A program made the position numbers and the translations under genes. The notes beneath the pieces were generated by a model. The model was not told the origin of the DNA. It made no database searches and worked only from the letters and a program-made list of their open reading frames with translations. This document shows positions 23,790 to 33,189 of a DNA stretch of 64,000 nucleotides, one piece after another (position 1 is the first letter of the stretch; every line of letters begins with the position of its first letter). This DNA comes from Agromyces ramosus. Lineage in GTDB: Bacteria > Actinomycetota > Actinomycetes > Actinomycetales > Microbacteriaceae. Location of the stretch: the NCBI RefSeq assembly GCF_030817175.1, contig NZ_JAUSYY010000001.1:2232001-2296000 (forward strand), given 5' to 3'.

Positions 23790-24587
23790 CTAGAAGACGT
23801 CGGGGCTCGGCGTCGAAGCCTGGCGGATCGAGACATCCGCGTGGCGGTCGAATCGGTATCCGACGCCGCGGACGGTGCGCACGATGTCCTGGTAGTGGGC
23901 GAGCTTCGAGCGCAGGCGGCGCACGTGCACGTCGATCGTGCGCTCGCTCGGTGCCTCGTCGTCGGCATCCCAGAGGCGCTCGATGAGTTCGTGGCGGTCG
24001 ATCGTGCGGCCCTCGCGCAGCACGAGGTACTGCAGCAGCTCGAACTCCTTGTAGGTGAGGCCGGCCGCCTCGCCGTCGAGCAGCACACGCTTGCGGGAGA
24101 TGTCGATGATCACACCATTGGGGTGACGGTCGGCGTCATCGCGGGTCCCCTGTCCCTCGCGCTGCTTGGCGAGCGCGGCTGGGTCCTGCAGGGCGAGACG
24201 CACGACGTCGACATCGCGTCCACCGGCCCCCTCCGGGGCGAGGGCGACCGCGGCGTAGGTCTCGGCCGAGGGCGCGACCTCGGCGGTGAGCGTGCGGAGC
24301 GCCTCCACGATGCGGTGCAGCGTCGTGCCGTCGGCCAGGGCCTTGGCTTCGTCGATGCCGACGTACAGCACGAAGCCGCGGGCTTCGGTGCCTTCGGGGA
24401 CCGCACGGACGCGCGGCGCCGCGGGAGCAGGGGTGGCCGGTGCCTCGATCGCCGGCGTGATGGCGTGCTGGGCGGGGACCGAGCGGAGCGGAGCCGGCGA
24501 CTGGGGTGCCGGGAGCGAGGGTGCCGTCCGGGCCTGGACGGGGCGGGCAGAGGTGGTGGTGCGAGCGGGTGCGAAAGCGAGAGACAT
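23790..24587 (-). CDS. winged-helix regulator with OmpR/PhoB DNA-binding domain, no receiver
   Basis: A 265-residue protein. A low-complexity Pro/Ala-rich N-terminus (residues 1-75) is followed by a middle domain without a response-regulator phosphorylation site (VLYVGIDEAKALADGTTLHRIVEALRTL). A clear OmpR/PhoB winged helix is at the C-terminus (LTYKEFELLQYLVLREGRTIDRHELIERLWD...VRTVRGVGYRFD). The ATG at 24587 has AAGGAA upstream. There is no kinase nearby. The leader (24588 to about 24850) is long and can form hairpins. The signal sensed is unknown. Confidence 0.85.
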   Translation of the reverse strand: MSLAFAPARTTTSARPVQARTAPSLPAPQSPAPLRSVPAQHAITPAIEAPATPAPAAPRVRAVPEGTEARGFVLYVGIDEAKALADGTTLHRIVEALRTLTAEVAPSAETYAAVALAPEGAGGRDVDVVRLALQDPAALAKQREGQGTRDDADRHPNGVIIDISRKRVLLDGEAAGLTYKEFELLQYLVLREGRTIDRHELIERLWDADDEAPSERTIDVHVRRLRSKLAHYQDIVRTVRGVGYRFDRHADVSIRQASTPSPDVF

Positions 24588-25005
24588 GACGAGGTTCCTT
24601 GCGTGAAGGGTGCAACAGCAGACCCCGATGGGAGGGTCTGGGCGAATGGCCGTGCGGCCTGGCGAACCCCCGAGATACGGCGGGTTCAAAGGAGTCAATG
24701 CCGATCGGGGTGCGGATCGGCAGCGGGACTCGGCGGTCGGGTCGCGGTCAGCGGCACATTCGACAACACATCGACGCACGCGCCGGCATCATCATGCCGG
24801 TCGTCCTGAGGGCCTCGGGGGCGATCAGGGAGCGTGCGCTGTCAGTCATGGGCGCCAGTCAAACCCATACCCGAGCGTGTGTCAATTCATGACCGTCTGA
24901 TGACGGGGTGTGACATCGCACGCGGTGCGCGGCGCCTCGAGGCATCCGGCAGGATCAGGCATCCCGATGGCCAAGTTGAAAGAATCTGCGACACAACGTA
25001 GTTCT
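24588..25005 (-). other. long leader/promoter region of the winged-helix gene
   Basis: About 400 nt without a credible gene. On the minus strand TTGACA (24885-24880) could be a -35 element, but I see no convincing -10 at 16-18 nt. The leader contains a 7-bp perfect hairpin CAGACCC/GGGTCTG (24619-24640) and GGCCG/CGGCC-type pairing just upstream. No known riboswitch is recognised. Confidence 0.35.
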
Positions 25006-25032
25006 AAAAAATCTTCCGCAGTCATCCTGCGG
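25006..25032 (-). terminator. rho-independent terminator of upp
   Basis: Minus-strand stem CCGCAG / CTGCGG (25032-25016) with loop GATGA, followed by AAGA and six T. This is a classical terminator 54 nt after the upp stop. The stem-loop begins CCGCAGGATGA, the same core as the convergent-junction repeats described elsewhere. Confidence 0.85.
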
Positions 25033-25085
25033 CACTGCGGGGCCCGGTCCGAAGATCCTTCGGTGATGGGTGCTCCGGCCGGCGC

Positions 25086-25718
25086 TTATACCGTGCCGTA
25101 GAGGCGATCGCCGGCGTCGCCGAGCCCGGGAACGATGTAGCCCAGCTCGTTGAGTCGCTCGTCGAGCGCCCCGAGCACGATCGTCACGTCACGCCCGTGC
25201 AGGGCGCGCTCGACCGCGGCGAGGCCCTCGGGCGCCGCGAGAATGCAGATCGCCGTGACATCCGTCGCACCGCGATCGAAGAGGTACTGGATGGCGGCCG
25301 TGAGCGACCCGCCGGTGGCGAGCATCGGGTCGAGCACGAAGCACTGGCGGTCGGAGAGGTCGTCGGGAAGGCGCTCGGCGTAGGTGGTGGGCTCGAGCGT
25401 CTCTTCATTGCGGGCCATGCCGAGGAAGCCGACCTCGGCGGTCGGCACGAGCTTCACCATGCCCTCGAGCATTCCGAGGCCGGCGCGCAGGATCGGCACG
25501 ATGAGCGGCTTCGGATCGGCGATGCGCACGCCGGTGGTGGGTGCGACGGGGGTGACGATGTCGACCGGCTCGACCCGCACGCCGCGGGTGCCCTCGTAGG
25601 CGAGGAGCGTCATCAGCTCTTCGACGAGCGAGCGGAACACCGGGGACGGCGTCTTCACGTCGCGGAGCACCGTCAGCTTGTGCGTGATGAGCGGGTGGTC
25701 GGCAACGTGGACTCGCAT
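25086..25718 (-). CDS. upp: uracil phosphoribosyltransferase
   Basis: A 210-residue enzyme converting uracil and PRPP to UMP in pyrimidine salvage. The PRPP-binding loop is [14 protein letters not shown], the dimer/allosteric region is [13 protein letters not shown], and the uracil-binding C-terminus is [17 protein letters not shown]. Length matches the family. ATG 25718 gives the usual N-terminus [11 protein letters not shown], and TAGACT lies 7 nt upstream, so the mRNA is probably leaderless. It is divergent from tadA. Confidence 0.95.
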   Translation of the reverse strand: MRVHVADHPLITHKLTVLRDVKTPSPVFRSLVEELMTLLAYEGTRGVRVEPVDIVTPVAPTTGVRIADPKPLIVPILRAGLGMLEGMVKLVPTAEVGFLGMARNEETLEPTTYAERLPDDLSDRQCFVLDPMLATGGSLTAAIQYLFDRGATDVTAICILAAPEGLAAVERALHGRDVTIVLGALDERLNELGYIVPGLGDAGDRLYGTV

Positions 25719-25735
25719 GGCCTCGAGTCTACTGA

Positions 25736-26311
<576 letters not shown>

Positions 26312-26334
26312 CCGCACGAACTCACGGCCGCGTC

Positions 26335-26392
26335 TGCAGGATGAGCGCGACCATCATCCGCCCAGCGCACGCATGCGGCGTCTCATCCTGCA
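26335..26392. repeat. convergent-junction hairpin repeat, copy A
   Basis: A 58-bp element with perfect 11-bp outer arms TGCAGGATGAG / CTCATCCTGCA, extended inward by CGC/GCG with one bulge. It lies between the convergent genes tadA and the glutamine amidotransferase. The core GCAGGATGAGC is shared with copies at 38389 and 55236. It is likely a bidirectional terminator or REP-like element. Confidence 0.75.
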
Positions 26393-26420
26393 TTCGAGCG
26401 CGTGGCCGTATTCGACCCGG

Positions 26421-27203
26421 TCAAGCGGAGCGACGCGCGGCTCCGCGGGCGGCGAGCCCCTCGAGGTACTCGCCGAGCAGGGCCGCGGATGCCGCGTTGG
26501 CGGCCGGCCCGAAGGCGACGCGCTCGTCGCGCAGCCGTTCGCGCGAGAGGCCGTACTCGGGCAGTTCGTCGCCCCACGCGCGCAGCCACTCCTCGTGGAT
26601 CTCGTCGGTGACCTCGGGGTGGAACTGCACCGCGAGGAGCCACTCGCCGATGCCGAACGCCTGGTTCTCGTACTGCGGCGAGGTCGCGAGGCGTTCGACG
26701 CCGTCGGGAAGCTCGAACGAGTCACCGTGCCACTGCACGGTGGGCACGCCCGCGAAGTGCCGCACGGGCGAGACCGCGCCCGCCTCGGTCGGCTCGACCT
26801 CGAGCCAGCCGACCTCTTTACGCGGGCCCTGGTAGACCCGGGCGCCGAGGGTCTTCGCCAGCAGCTGCGCGCCGAGGCAGACGCCGAAGATCGGCGCCTC
26901 GGCGGCGACGCGCATCTCGAGCAGCCGGATCTCGTCGGCGAGGTACGGGTAGCGGTCGGTCTCGTAGGCGGCCTCGTCGCCGCCGAGCACCACGACGAGG
27001 TCGGGGGCGAGGGCATCGAGCGCCGAGACATCCGTCGACGGAGCATCGACCGTGACGACCTCGTAGCCATGCGCCTCGAGCGTGGGCCCGAGGTTGCCGA
27101 GGCCGATCGCCGAGTCGTGCCGGAGCACGAGCGCGGTGAGGCCGGCGCCGCCGGTAGTGCCGGTGCCGCCGGTGCCGCCGGCGCCGCTGAGGCCGCGCGT
27201 CAC
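26421..27203 (-). CDS. type 1 glutamine amidotransferase
   Basis: A 260-residue class I glutamine amidotransferase of the GMP-synthase-like, stand-alone type. The nucleophile elbow is FGVCLGAQLLA, the His-Glu pair is VQFHPEV, and the oxyanion region is VVLGGDEAAYE. The acceptor of the ammonia is not known. GTG 27203 overlaps the stop of the upstream CDF gene. The first 20 residues are a Gly/Thr-rich run (GAGGTGGTGTTGGAG) from a short tandem repeat, probably unstructured. Confidence 0.85.
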   Translation of the reverse strand: MTRGLSGAGGTGGTGTTGGAGLTALVLRHDSAIGLGNLGPTLEAHGYEVVTVDAPSTDVSALDALAPDLVVVLGGDEAAYETDRYPYLADEIRLLEMRVAAEAPIFGVCLGAQLLAKTLGARVYQGPRKEVGWLEVEPTEAGAVSPVRHFAGVPTVQWHGDSFELPDGVERLATSPQYENQAFGIGEWLLAVQFHPEVTDEIHEEWLRAWGDELPEYGLSRERLRDERVAFGPAANAASAALLGEYLEGLAARGAARRSA

Positions 27204-28162
27204 TCGAGTCCCTTGATGACGATCGCGTCGGTGGCGGGCGCCACCTGGTTGGGCTCGACGTAGACGTCGGGCTCGACGTAGATGACGCGCGCCGCAGGGA
27301 CGGCGTGGCGGATGCGGGTCTCGATCGCGTTCGTCGCGGCCGACACCTCGAGCAGCTTCTGGTCGGCGTGGAAGCCGACCTTCGCGGCGACCATCAGCTC
27401 GTCGGGACCGAGGTAGAGGGTCTTCATGTGGATGATGCGGTCGGCCTCGGGACCGGCGAGGATCGCCTGCTCGATCTTGGCGTGGTCGGCATCGGTCGCG
27501 CCCTCGCCCACGAGGAGGCTCTTCGTCTCGAGGCCCAGGATGACGGCGACGACGATGAGCAGCGCGCCGATGAAGAGGGTGCCGATCGCGTCGAAGAGCG
27601 GATCGCCGGTGATGATCGTGAGCCCGACGCCGATGAACGCGAACACGAGGCCGAGGAGCGCCGCGATGTCTTCGAGCAGCACGACCGGCAGCTCGGGAGC
27701 CTTCGCGTGACGCACGAACTGCACCCAGCTCTGGCGGCCGCGCACGTGGTTCGACTCCTTCACGGCGGTGCGGAGCGAGAACGACTCGAGCACGATCGCG
27801 ATCGAGAGCACGAGGATCGGAAGCCACGGCACGTCGAGCTCGTGCGGGTGCTGCAGCTTGTCGATGCCCTCGTAGATGGAGAACACGCCACCGACCGAGA
27901 AGAGCACGATCGACACCACGAAGGCGTACACGTAGCGCTCGCGGCCGTAGCCGAAGGGGTGCTCCTTGTCGGCCGCCCGTTTCGCCTGGCGACCACCGAA
28001 GATGAGGAGCAGCTGGTTTCCCGCGTCGGCCACCGAGTGCACGGCCTCGGCGAGCATCGAGGAGGACCCCGAGAAGAACCAGGCGATGAACTTGGTGATC
28101 GCGATGCCGGTATTGGCGAGGAATGCCGCGATGATTGCCTTGGTTCCGCCTGATGCGCTCAT
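27200..28162 (-). CDS. cation diffusion facilitator family transporter
   Basis: A 320-residue CDF efflux protein with six predicted helices and a C-terminal cytoplasmic domain. Motifs are the helix 2 segment AEAVHSVADAGNQ (metal ligands H and D) and helix 5 LLEDIAALLG. The subgroup with KEHPFGYGRERY after helix 2 is usually predicted to export Zn, Fe or other divalent metals. TAGGAT lies 7 nt before the ATG (leaderless). It is followed by the overlapping amidotransferase gene. Confidence 0.9.
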   Translation of the reverse strand: MSASGGTKAIIAAFLANTGIAITKFIAWFFSGSSSMLAEAVHSVADAGNQLLLIFGGRQAKRAADKEHPFGYGRERYVYAFVVSIVLFSVGGVFSIYEGIDKLQHPHELDVPWLPILVLSIAIVLESFSLRTAVKESNHVRGRQSWVQFVRHAKAPELPVVLLEDIAALLGLVFAFIGVGLTIITGDPLFDAIGTLFIGALLIVVAVILGLETKSLLVGEGATDADHAKIEQAILAGPEADRIIHMKTLYLGPDELMVAAKVGFHADQKLLEVSAATNAIETRIRHAVPAARVIYVEPDVYVEPNQVAPATDAIVIKGLE

Positions 28163-28240
28163 AGCAGCAATCCTAAGGCGGCCATCGGGCGCGTTGCAGC
28201 GCCCCATCGGGTCTGTGGAGGCCGATCCTAGGATGGTCGC

Positions 28241-29092
28241 ATGAGTGCCGACACCCCCGTGAAACTGCCCCCGATCGCCTTCCTCGGCGCCGGCTCGATG
28301 GCCCGCGCGATCATCTCCGGGCTGCTCACGCCGACGGTCACCGTCGAGGGCGGCATCCGCACGACGAACCGCACGACCTCGAAGGCGGCCGAGCTCGCCG
28401 GGCTCGACGGCGTCACGGCCTTCGCCACCGAGACCGATGCCGCGGCGAACGTCGCGGCGGTCGCCGGTGCGAAGCTCGTCGTCGTCGCGGTGAAGCCCGC
28501 GATGGTCCCCGAGCTGCTGCGCGAGATCGCCCCGTCGCTCGAGCCCGGCACCGTCGTGGTGTCGGTCGCCGCGGGCGTCACGGTCGAGACGTTCGAGCGC
28601 CTGCTGCCCGAGCACGTCTCCGTCATCCGCTCGATGCCGAACACCCCGGCTCTCGTCGGCCGGGCGATCACGGGCGTCTCCGCGGGCACGCGTTCGAGCC
28701 ATGACGACCTCGCGCTCGCGGTGGCGCTCTTCGAGACGGTCGGCGAGGTGCTCGTCGTGCCCGAGTCCCAGCTCGACGCGCTGTCGACGATCTCGGGCTC
28801 GGGGCCGGCGTACGTCTTCTACCTGATCGAGCAGCTCACGGCCGCGGCCGTCGACAAGGGGTTCACACCCGAGCAGGCCGCCGTGATGGTGCAGGGCACG
28901 TTCCGCGGAGCGAGCGAGCTGCTCGCGGCATCCGACGACGACCCGGCCGAGCTCCGCCGCCGGGTCACGAGCCCGAAGGGAACGACCGAGCGCGCGATCG
29001 TCGTGCTCGAGGAGGCGGACCTCAAGCAGACCTTCGACCGCGCGACCGACGCCGCGCTGGCTCGCGCACGAGAGCTGGCGGCGGGCGCGTGA
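28241..29092 (+). CDS. proC: pyrroline-5-carboxylate reductase
   Basis: A 283-residue NAD(P)H-dependent enzyme for the last step of proline synthesis. The Rossmann motif is FLGAGSMARAI, and VAVKPAMV and RSMPNTPALVG line the cofactor site. The C-terminal dimer domain contains STISGSGPAYVFYLIE and SPKGTTERAI. TAGGAT lies 6 nt before the ATG (leaderless). Its stop overlaps the GTG of the hexosaminidase gene. Confidence 0.95.
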   Translation: MSADTPVKLPPIAFLGAGSMARAIISGLLTPTVTVEGGIRTTNRTTSKAAELAGLDGVTAFATETDAAANVAAVAGAKLVVVAVKPAMVPELLREIAPSLEPGTVVVSVAAGVTVETFERLLPEHVSVIRSMPNTPALVGRAITGVSAGTRSSHDDLALAVALFETVGEVLVVPESQLDALSTISGSGPAYVFYLIEQLTAAAVDKGFTPEQAAVMVQGTFRGASELLAASDDDPAELRRRVTSPKGTTERAIVVLEEADLKQTFDRATDAALARARELAAGA

Positions 29093-30726
29093 TCCCGCGC
29101 CCGCTGGAGGTCCGCCGAGGCGCAGGGCACTTCGCGCTCACCGCCGACACGGGCATCCAGGCGGTCGCGGATGCCGCGGCATCCGTCGCCCGTCGGCTGC
29201 AGGCCGAGCTGCGCGAGGCGACGGGGTTCGCGCTGCCGCTGGCAGCCGGCGACCCGGCCGGCGGCGATGCCGATGACCGTGGCGCGATCCGCCTCACGCT
29301 CGATGAGCGGATGCCGCGCGAGGGCTTCCGGCTCGAGGTGACGCCGGCGGGCGTCGCGATCACCGGTGGCGGCGAGGCCGGGCTGTTCTACGGCGGGCAG
29401 GCGTTCCGGCAGCTGCTCGGGCCCGACGCGTTCCGGCGCGCGCCGGTGGCCGGCCGCGAATGGGCGGTCGAGGCATCCGTCATCGACGACGCGCCGCGCT
29501 TCGGCTGGCGCGGCTTCATGCTCGACGTCGCCCGCAGCTTCCGGCCGAAGCACGAGGTGCTGCGGCTCATCGACCTGCTCGCGCTGCACCGGGTGAACGT
29601 GCTGCAGCTGCACCTCACCGACGACCAGGGCTGGCGCATGGAGATCCGCCGCTTCCCGCGGCTCGCCGAGGTCGGCGGATGGCGGCCCGAGTCGCAGCTC
29701 GGGCACGGCCCGGAGTCGACGCTCGACGGGCGCCCGCACGGCGGCTTCTACACGCACGACGACCTGCGCGAGATCGTGGCATACGCCGCCGAGCGCATGA
29801 TCACGGTCGTGCCCGAGATCGAGACGCCCGGCCACGTGCGGGCCGCGCTCGCCGCCTACCCCTCGCTCGGCGTCAGCGGCGAGCCCGTCGAGGTGTGGAC
29901 GCGCTACGGCATCACCGACGACGTGCTCAACGTCGAGGAGTCGACCGTCGACTTCTTCCGCGGCGTGCTCGACGAGGTCATGCACGTCTTCCCGTCGACC
30001 TACATCGGCGTCGGCGGCGACGAGGCCCGCAAGACGCAGTGGGCGGCGGATGCCCGCACCCGCGAACTCATGGCCGAGCGCGGACTGGCGACGCCGAACG
30101 AGCTCCAGGCCTGGTTCATCCGTCAGCTCGACGACCACCTGACCGCGGCGGGGCGTCGCCTCTACGGCTGGGACGAGGTGCTCGAAGGTCCCCTCGCGCC
30201 CGGCGCGACGATCGCCTCGTGGCGGGGCCTTCGGGGTGCGCAGGTCGCGGTCGCCCGAGGTCACGATGTGGTGCTCTGCCCCGACGACTTCGCCTACCTC
30301 GACTACCGGCAGTCGGATGCCGCCGACGAGCCGATCCCCGTCGGCACCGTGCTGAGCCTCCGCGACGTCTACGACTTCGAGCCGCTGCCCGGCGACGCCG
30401 ACGAGGCGATGCGCCGGCACGTGCTCGGCGTGCAGGCGAACGCGTGGACCGAGCACCTCGACACCGCAGCGCGGCTCGACTACGCGGTGTTCCCGCGGCT
30501 CGCGGCGTTCGCCGAGGTCGCGTGGAGCGCCCCCGGCAAGGACTGGGACGACTTCTCGTCGCGGCTCGACGAGCAGCTCGCGATCTACGACGCGATCGGC
30601 GTGGGGTACCGGCCGCTCGACGGCCCGCATCCGTGGCAGCAGCGGCCCGGCGTGCCCGGCGCGCCGCGGTCGAAGGCGGCCCGGCAGGCCGAGCTCGCGG
30701 CGCTGACCGCCGACCTGCTCGAGTAG
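29089..30726 (+). CDS. beta-N-acetylhexosaminidase, GH20
   Basis: A 545-residue glycoside hydrolase family 20 enzyme removing terminal GlcNAc/GalNAc. An N-terminal alpha/beta domain (to about residue 125) precedes the barrel, which starts RFGWRGFMLDVARSF. The catalytic pair is in GVGGDEA (D311, E312). No signal peptide is seen, so it is probably cytoplasmic. GTG 29089 overlaps the proC stop (GTGA). Confidence 0.92.
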   Translation: MIPRPLEVRRGAGHFALTADTGIQAVADAAASVARRLQAELREATGFALPLAAGDPAGGDADDRGAIRLTLDERMPREGFRLEVTPAGVAITGGGEAGLFYGGQAFRQLLGPDAFRRAPVAGREWAVEASVIDDAPRFGWRGFMLDVARSFRPKHEVLRLIDLLALHRVNVLQLHLTDDQGWRMEIRRFPRLAEVGGWRPESQLGHGPESTLDGRPHGGFYTHDDLREIVAYAAERMITVVPEIETPGHVRAALAAYPSLGVSGEPVEVWTRYGITDDVLNVEESTVDFFRGVLDEVMHVFPSTYIGVGGDEARKTQWAADARTRELMAERGLATPNELQAWFIRQLDDHLTAAGRRLYGWDEVLEGPLAPGATIASWRGLRGAQVAVARGHDVVLCPDDFAYLDYRQSDAADEPIPVGTVLSLRDVYDFEPLPGDADEAMRRHVLGVQANAWTEHLDTAARLDYAVFPRLAAFAEVAWSAPGKDWDDFSSRLDEQLAIYDAIGVGYRPLDGPHPWQQRPGVPGAPRSKAARQAELAALTADLLE

Positions 30727-30866
30727 CGCGCGCCGGCCGCTCCCACCCGCCCCCATACCCATCCCCCATCCCTCATCCCCTCGCACCCCCCTCGACGTCG
30801 CGTCGAGAGTGCGCTTGCCGTCGGTATCCGTGACGCGTGGACGGGGTGGAGGGGGTGCCGCGCGCG

Positions 30867-31991
30867 TCAGGCGCGCTCGAGGAGCACCATGACCTCGGCG
30901 TGGGTCGTCTGCGGGAACATGTCGAACACGCGGCCGCGCACGGGGCGCAGCGACGGCATCGCGTCGAGGTCGCGCGCGAGCGACGCGGCGTTGCAGCTCG
31001 AGTAGAGCACGTGCCGGGCGTCGGATGCCTCGAGCCAGCCCGCGAGCGTTGCGCCGATGCCGCGGCGAGGGGGGTTCACGATCACGAGTTCGGGCGAACG
31101 CGTCGCCGCGAGCGCGAACGCCGTGGCATCGCCGGCGGCGAAGCGCAGACGGGGGAGCGAGGCATCCGCCCGGCTCTGTTCGGCGCTCGCGACGGCCTCG
31201 ACGCTCGTCTCGATGCCGACCACCTCGCCCGCGTCGCCCGCGATGTGCAGGGCGAAGCCGCCGACGCCGGAGTAGAGGTCCCAGGCGCTCGCCGGGGCGA
31301 GTTCGCGCACCCACTCGCGCGCCTCGCGGTACAGCGCCGACGCGATCTCGGTGTTCGTCTGGAAGAAGCCCTGCGGGCGCAGGTGCAGGGTCACGTCGTT
31401 CACGCGCATCGGGAGGGTGTCGGCGTCGGTGAGCACGACCTCGTGCGCGCCCTCGAGCACGGCCTTGTGCTCGGGCAGCACGTTCGCCGTGACGACGAGC
31501 GCCTGCGGCAGCGCCTCGAGGAGCGACGCCAGGTGCTTGCGGATGCGCGGGAGCGCCTCGGTCGAGCGCAGCACGAACCGGATCATGAGCTCGCCGGCAG
31601 GGGACTCCGTGATGATGAGGTGCTTCAGCTCGCCGGTTCGCGCCGGCACGTCGTACGGGGTCAGCCGGGCGCGGAAGATGAATGCCGAGATCGCCGGGAA
31701 CGCCGCGCGAAGGCCGGGGGAGCAGATGCCGCACGCCTGGAGGTCGACGCCGTAGCCGTCGGCGTCGAGGATGCCGATGGTCGGGGCGTCGACGGTGCCC
31801 CCGACCACCATCTTCGCCTTGTTGCGGTAGCCCGCCTCGGTGCTCGCGACGGGCGGGAGCCAGCTGAGCCCGCGGTGCCGCTCGAGCAGCGCCGCGACGA
31901 GCCGCTGCTTCTCGTCGAGCTGCGCGGCATACGGCTGACCCATGAGCGTGCACGAGGTGCATCGCAGGTCGTCGAAGTAGGCGCAGTCCAC
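30867..31991 (-). CDS. rlmC: 23S rRNA (uracil-C5)-methyltransferase, RlmC type
   Basis: A 374-residue SAM-dependent RNA m5U methyltransferase. The 4Fe-4S cysteines are C3, C11, C14 and the C of QACGIC. The SAM motif is DLYSGVGGFALH, with NPPRRG and the catalytic cysteine region LYSSCNAA. There is no TRAM domain, which fits RlmC rather than RlmD. GTG 31991 is chosen because TACGCT lies 7 nt upstream (leaderless) and the iron-sulfur cysteines start at residue 3. It is divergent from the small membrane gene. Confidence 0.88.
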   Translation of the reverse strand: MDCAYFDDLRCTSCTLMGQPYAAQLDEKQRLVAALLERHRGLSWLPPVASTEAGYRNKAKMVVGGTVDAPTIGILDADGYGVDLQACGICSPGLRAAFPAISAFIFRARLTPYDVPARTGELKHLIITESPAGELMIRFVLRSTEALPRIRKHLASLLEALPQALVVTANVLPEHKAVLEGAHEVVLTDADTLPMRVNDVTLHLRPQGFFQTNTEIASALYREAREWVRELAPASAWDLYSGVGGFALHIAGDAGEVVGIETSVEAVASAEQSRADASLPRLRFAAGDATAFALAATRSPELVIVNPPRRGIGATLAGWLEASDARHVLYSSCNAASLARDLDAMPSLRPVRGRVFDMFPQTTHAEVMVLLERA

Positions 31992-32079
31992 CAGCCCAAG
32001 CGTAGGCGGCGGTGCCGAGAGCTCCCTGACCCGCGCAGCTGCGTTCGAGCACGCGTCGCCGCGACGGTACCGTAGGCGC

Positions 32080-32475
32080 ATGGGTGCAGCAGAGGTCGTC
32101 TCGGTCGTCACCGAGGTGATCAGCTGGATCGCACTCGGCGGCGGCATCGCGTGCCTCCTGCTGGCGCTCCTCATCCGCATGGCCGACGGGCGGTGGCTGC
32201 GCACCGAGGCCGTCGTCATCGACGGCGAGGAGGGCAGCGTCGTGCGGTGGTTCGCCGAGGGTGCGTTCCACTCCCGGCATCTCAGCGCCGAGGAGCGCGC
32301 GCACGTGCAGCACCCCGAGGAGGAGCCCGCCTTCTACAAGCAGCGCGAGCCCGACCGGTTGCGGCTGCATGAGCCGCCCGTCGGTCGCCGGGTCATCCGC
32401 ACGCTCGGCCTCGTGCTGCTCGGCATCGCGTTCGTCGCGGCACTCGCCGGGCTCATCGCCACGCTCGTCGCCTGA
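32080..32475 (+). CDS. two-helix membrane protein, hypothetical
   Basis: A 131-residue protein with a helix at each end (about residues 11-34 and 107-129). Between them is a soluble acidic domain (WLRTEAVVIDGEEGSVVRWFAEGAFHSRHLSAEERAHV). TACCGT lies 6 nt before the ATG (leaderless). It is convergent with the TrkA gene. The family is not recognised beyond similar actinobacterial hypotheticals. Confidence 0.75.
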   Translation: MGAAEVVSVVTEVISWIALGGGIACLLLALLIRMADGRWLRTEAVVIDGEEGSVVRWFAEGAFHSRHLSAEERAHVQHPEEEPAFYKQREPDRLRLHEPPVGRRVIRTLGLVLLGIAFVAALAGLIATLVA

Positions 32476-32520
32476 GGCCGCCGGCGCGGGCCGGCACCTT
32501 GCGGCATCCGACCTCGTTCG

Positions 32521-33189
32521 CTACTCGAGCGCCGCGAACTTCTCGATGTCGCCCTCGGTGCCCGACACGATGATGAGATCGTGGTTCGAGACCACGGTCT
32601 TCTCGGTCGCATACGTGAACGGCTTGCCCGGGCTCTTCACGCCGACCACGGTGACGCGGTGCCGGGAGCGCACGCCCGACTCGGTGAGGGTCTTGCCGCG
32701 AATCGGCTTCGGCGGGTACATCTTCACGAGGGCGAAGTCGTCGTCGAACTCGATGAAGTCGAGCATGCGGCCGCTCACGAGGTGCGCGGTGCGCTCGCCG
32801 GCCTCGCGCTCGGGGTAGATGACGTGGTTCGCGCCGATGCGCTGCAGGATCTTGCCGTGCGATGCCGAGATCGCCTTCGCCCAGATCTGCGGGACCTTCA
32901 GGTCGACGAGGTTCGCCGTGATGAGCACGGATGCCTCGATCGAGGAGCCCACCGCGCAGACCGCGATCGAGAAGTCCTGTGCGCCGATCTGGCGGAGCGC
33001 GTCGATGTTGCGTGCGTCGGCGACGACCGCGTGCGTGACGCGCTCCGCCCACTTCTGCACGAGGGCCTCGTCGCCGTCGACCGCGAGCACCTCGCGACCG
33101 AGGCGGTCGAGTTGGCCTGCCGTCGCGGCGCCGAATCGGCCGAGACCGATCACGAGCACCGGGGCATCGTGCTTGATGCGATCAACCAA
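32521..33189 (-). CDS. potassium uptake regulatory protein, TrkA/KtrA (RCK)
   Basis: A 222-residue cytoplasmic gating subunit. The RCK-N domain has the nucleotide motif VIGLGRFGAATA with a distal acidic residue (VDGD), and an RCK-C domain follows (LVKMYPPKPIRGKTLTESG). It assembles as a ring on the TrkH/KtrB channel encoded just upstream. TTG 33189 overlaps the TrkH stop and gives the N-terminus VDRIKHDAPVLVIG usual in the family. Confidence 0.92.
   Translation of the reverse strand: MVDRIKHDAPVLVIGLGRFGAATAGQLDRLGREVLAVDGDEALVQKWAERVTHAVVADARNIDALRQIGAQDFSIAVCAVGSSIEASVLITANLVDLKVPQIWAKAISASHGKILQRIGANHVIYPEREAGERTAHLVSGRMLDFIEFDDDFALVKMYPPKPIRGKTLTESGVRSRHRVTVVGVKSPGKPFTYATEKTVVSNHDLIIVSGTEGDIEKFAALE

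Noticed and set aside
24910..25101. A 63-codon plus-strand open frame between the winged-helix gene and upp.
   Set aside because: It runs through the upp terminator on the opposite strand, has no ribosome binding site and no recognisable protein features.
27150..27200. Glycine/threonine-coding short tandem repeats at the start of the amidotransferase gene, considered as a phase-variable tract.
   Set aside because: The repeats are imperfect 3- to 9-bp units in frame; length changes would not shift the frame, and no promoter lies there.
30727..30866. The hexosaminidase/rlmC convergent junction as a fourth GCAGGATGAGC repeat.
   Set aside because: The region is C-rich (repeated CATCCC) but lacks the core and inverted arms.
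28819..32370. Long minus-strand open frame (about 1180 codons) spanning proC, the hexosaminidase and rlmC.
   Set aside because: Composition is typical of an antisense shadow; the three real genes on either strand have conserved motifs and correct starts.
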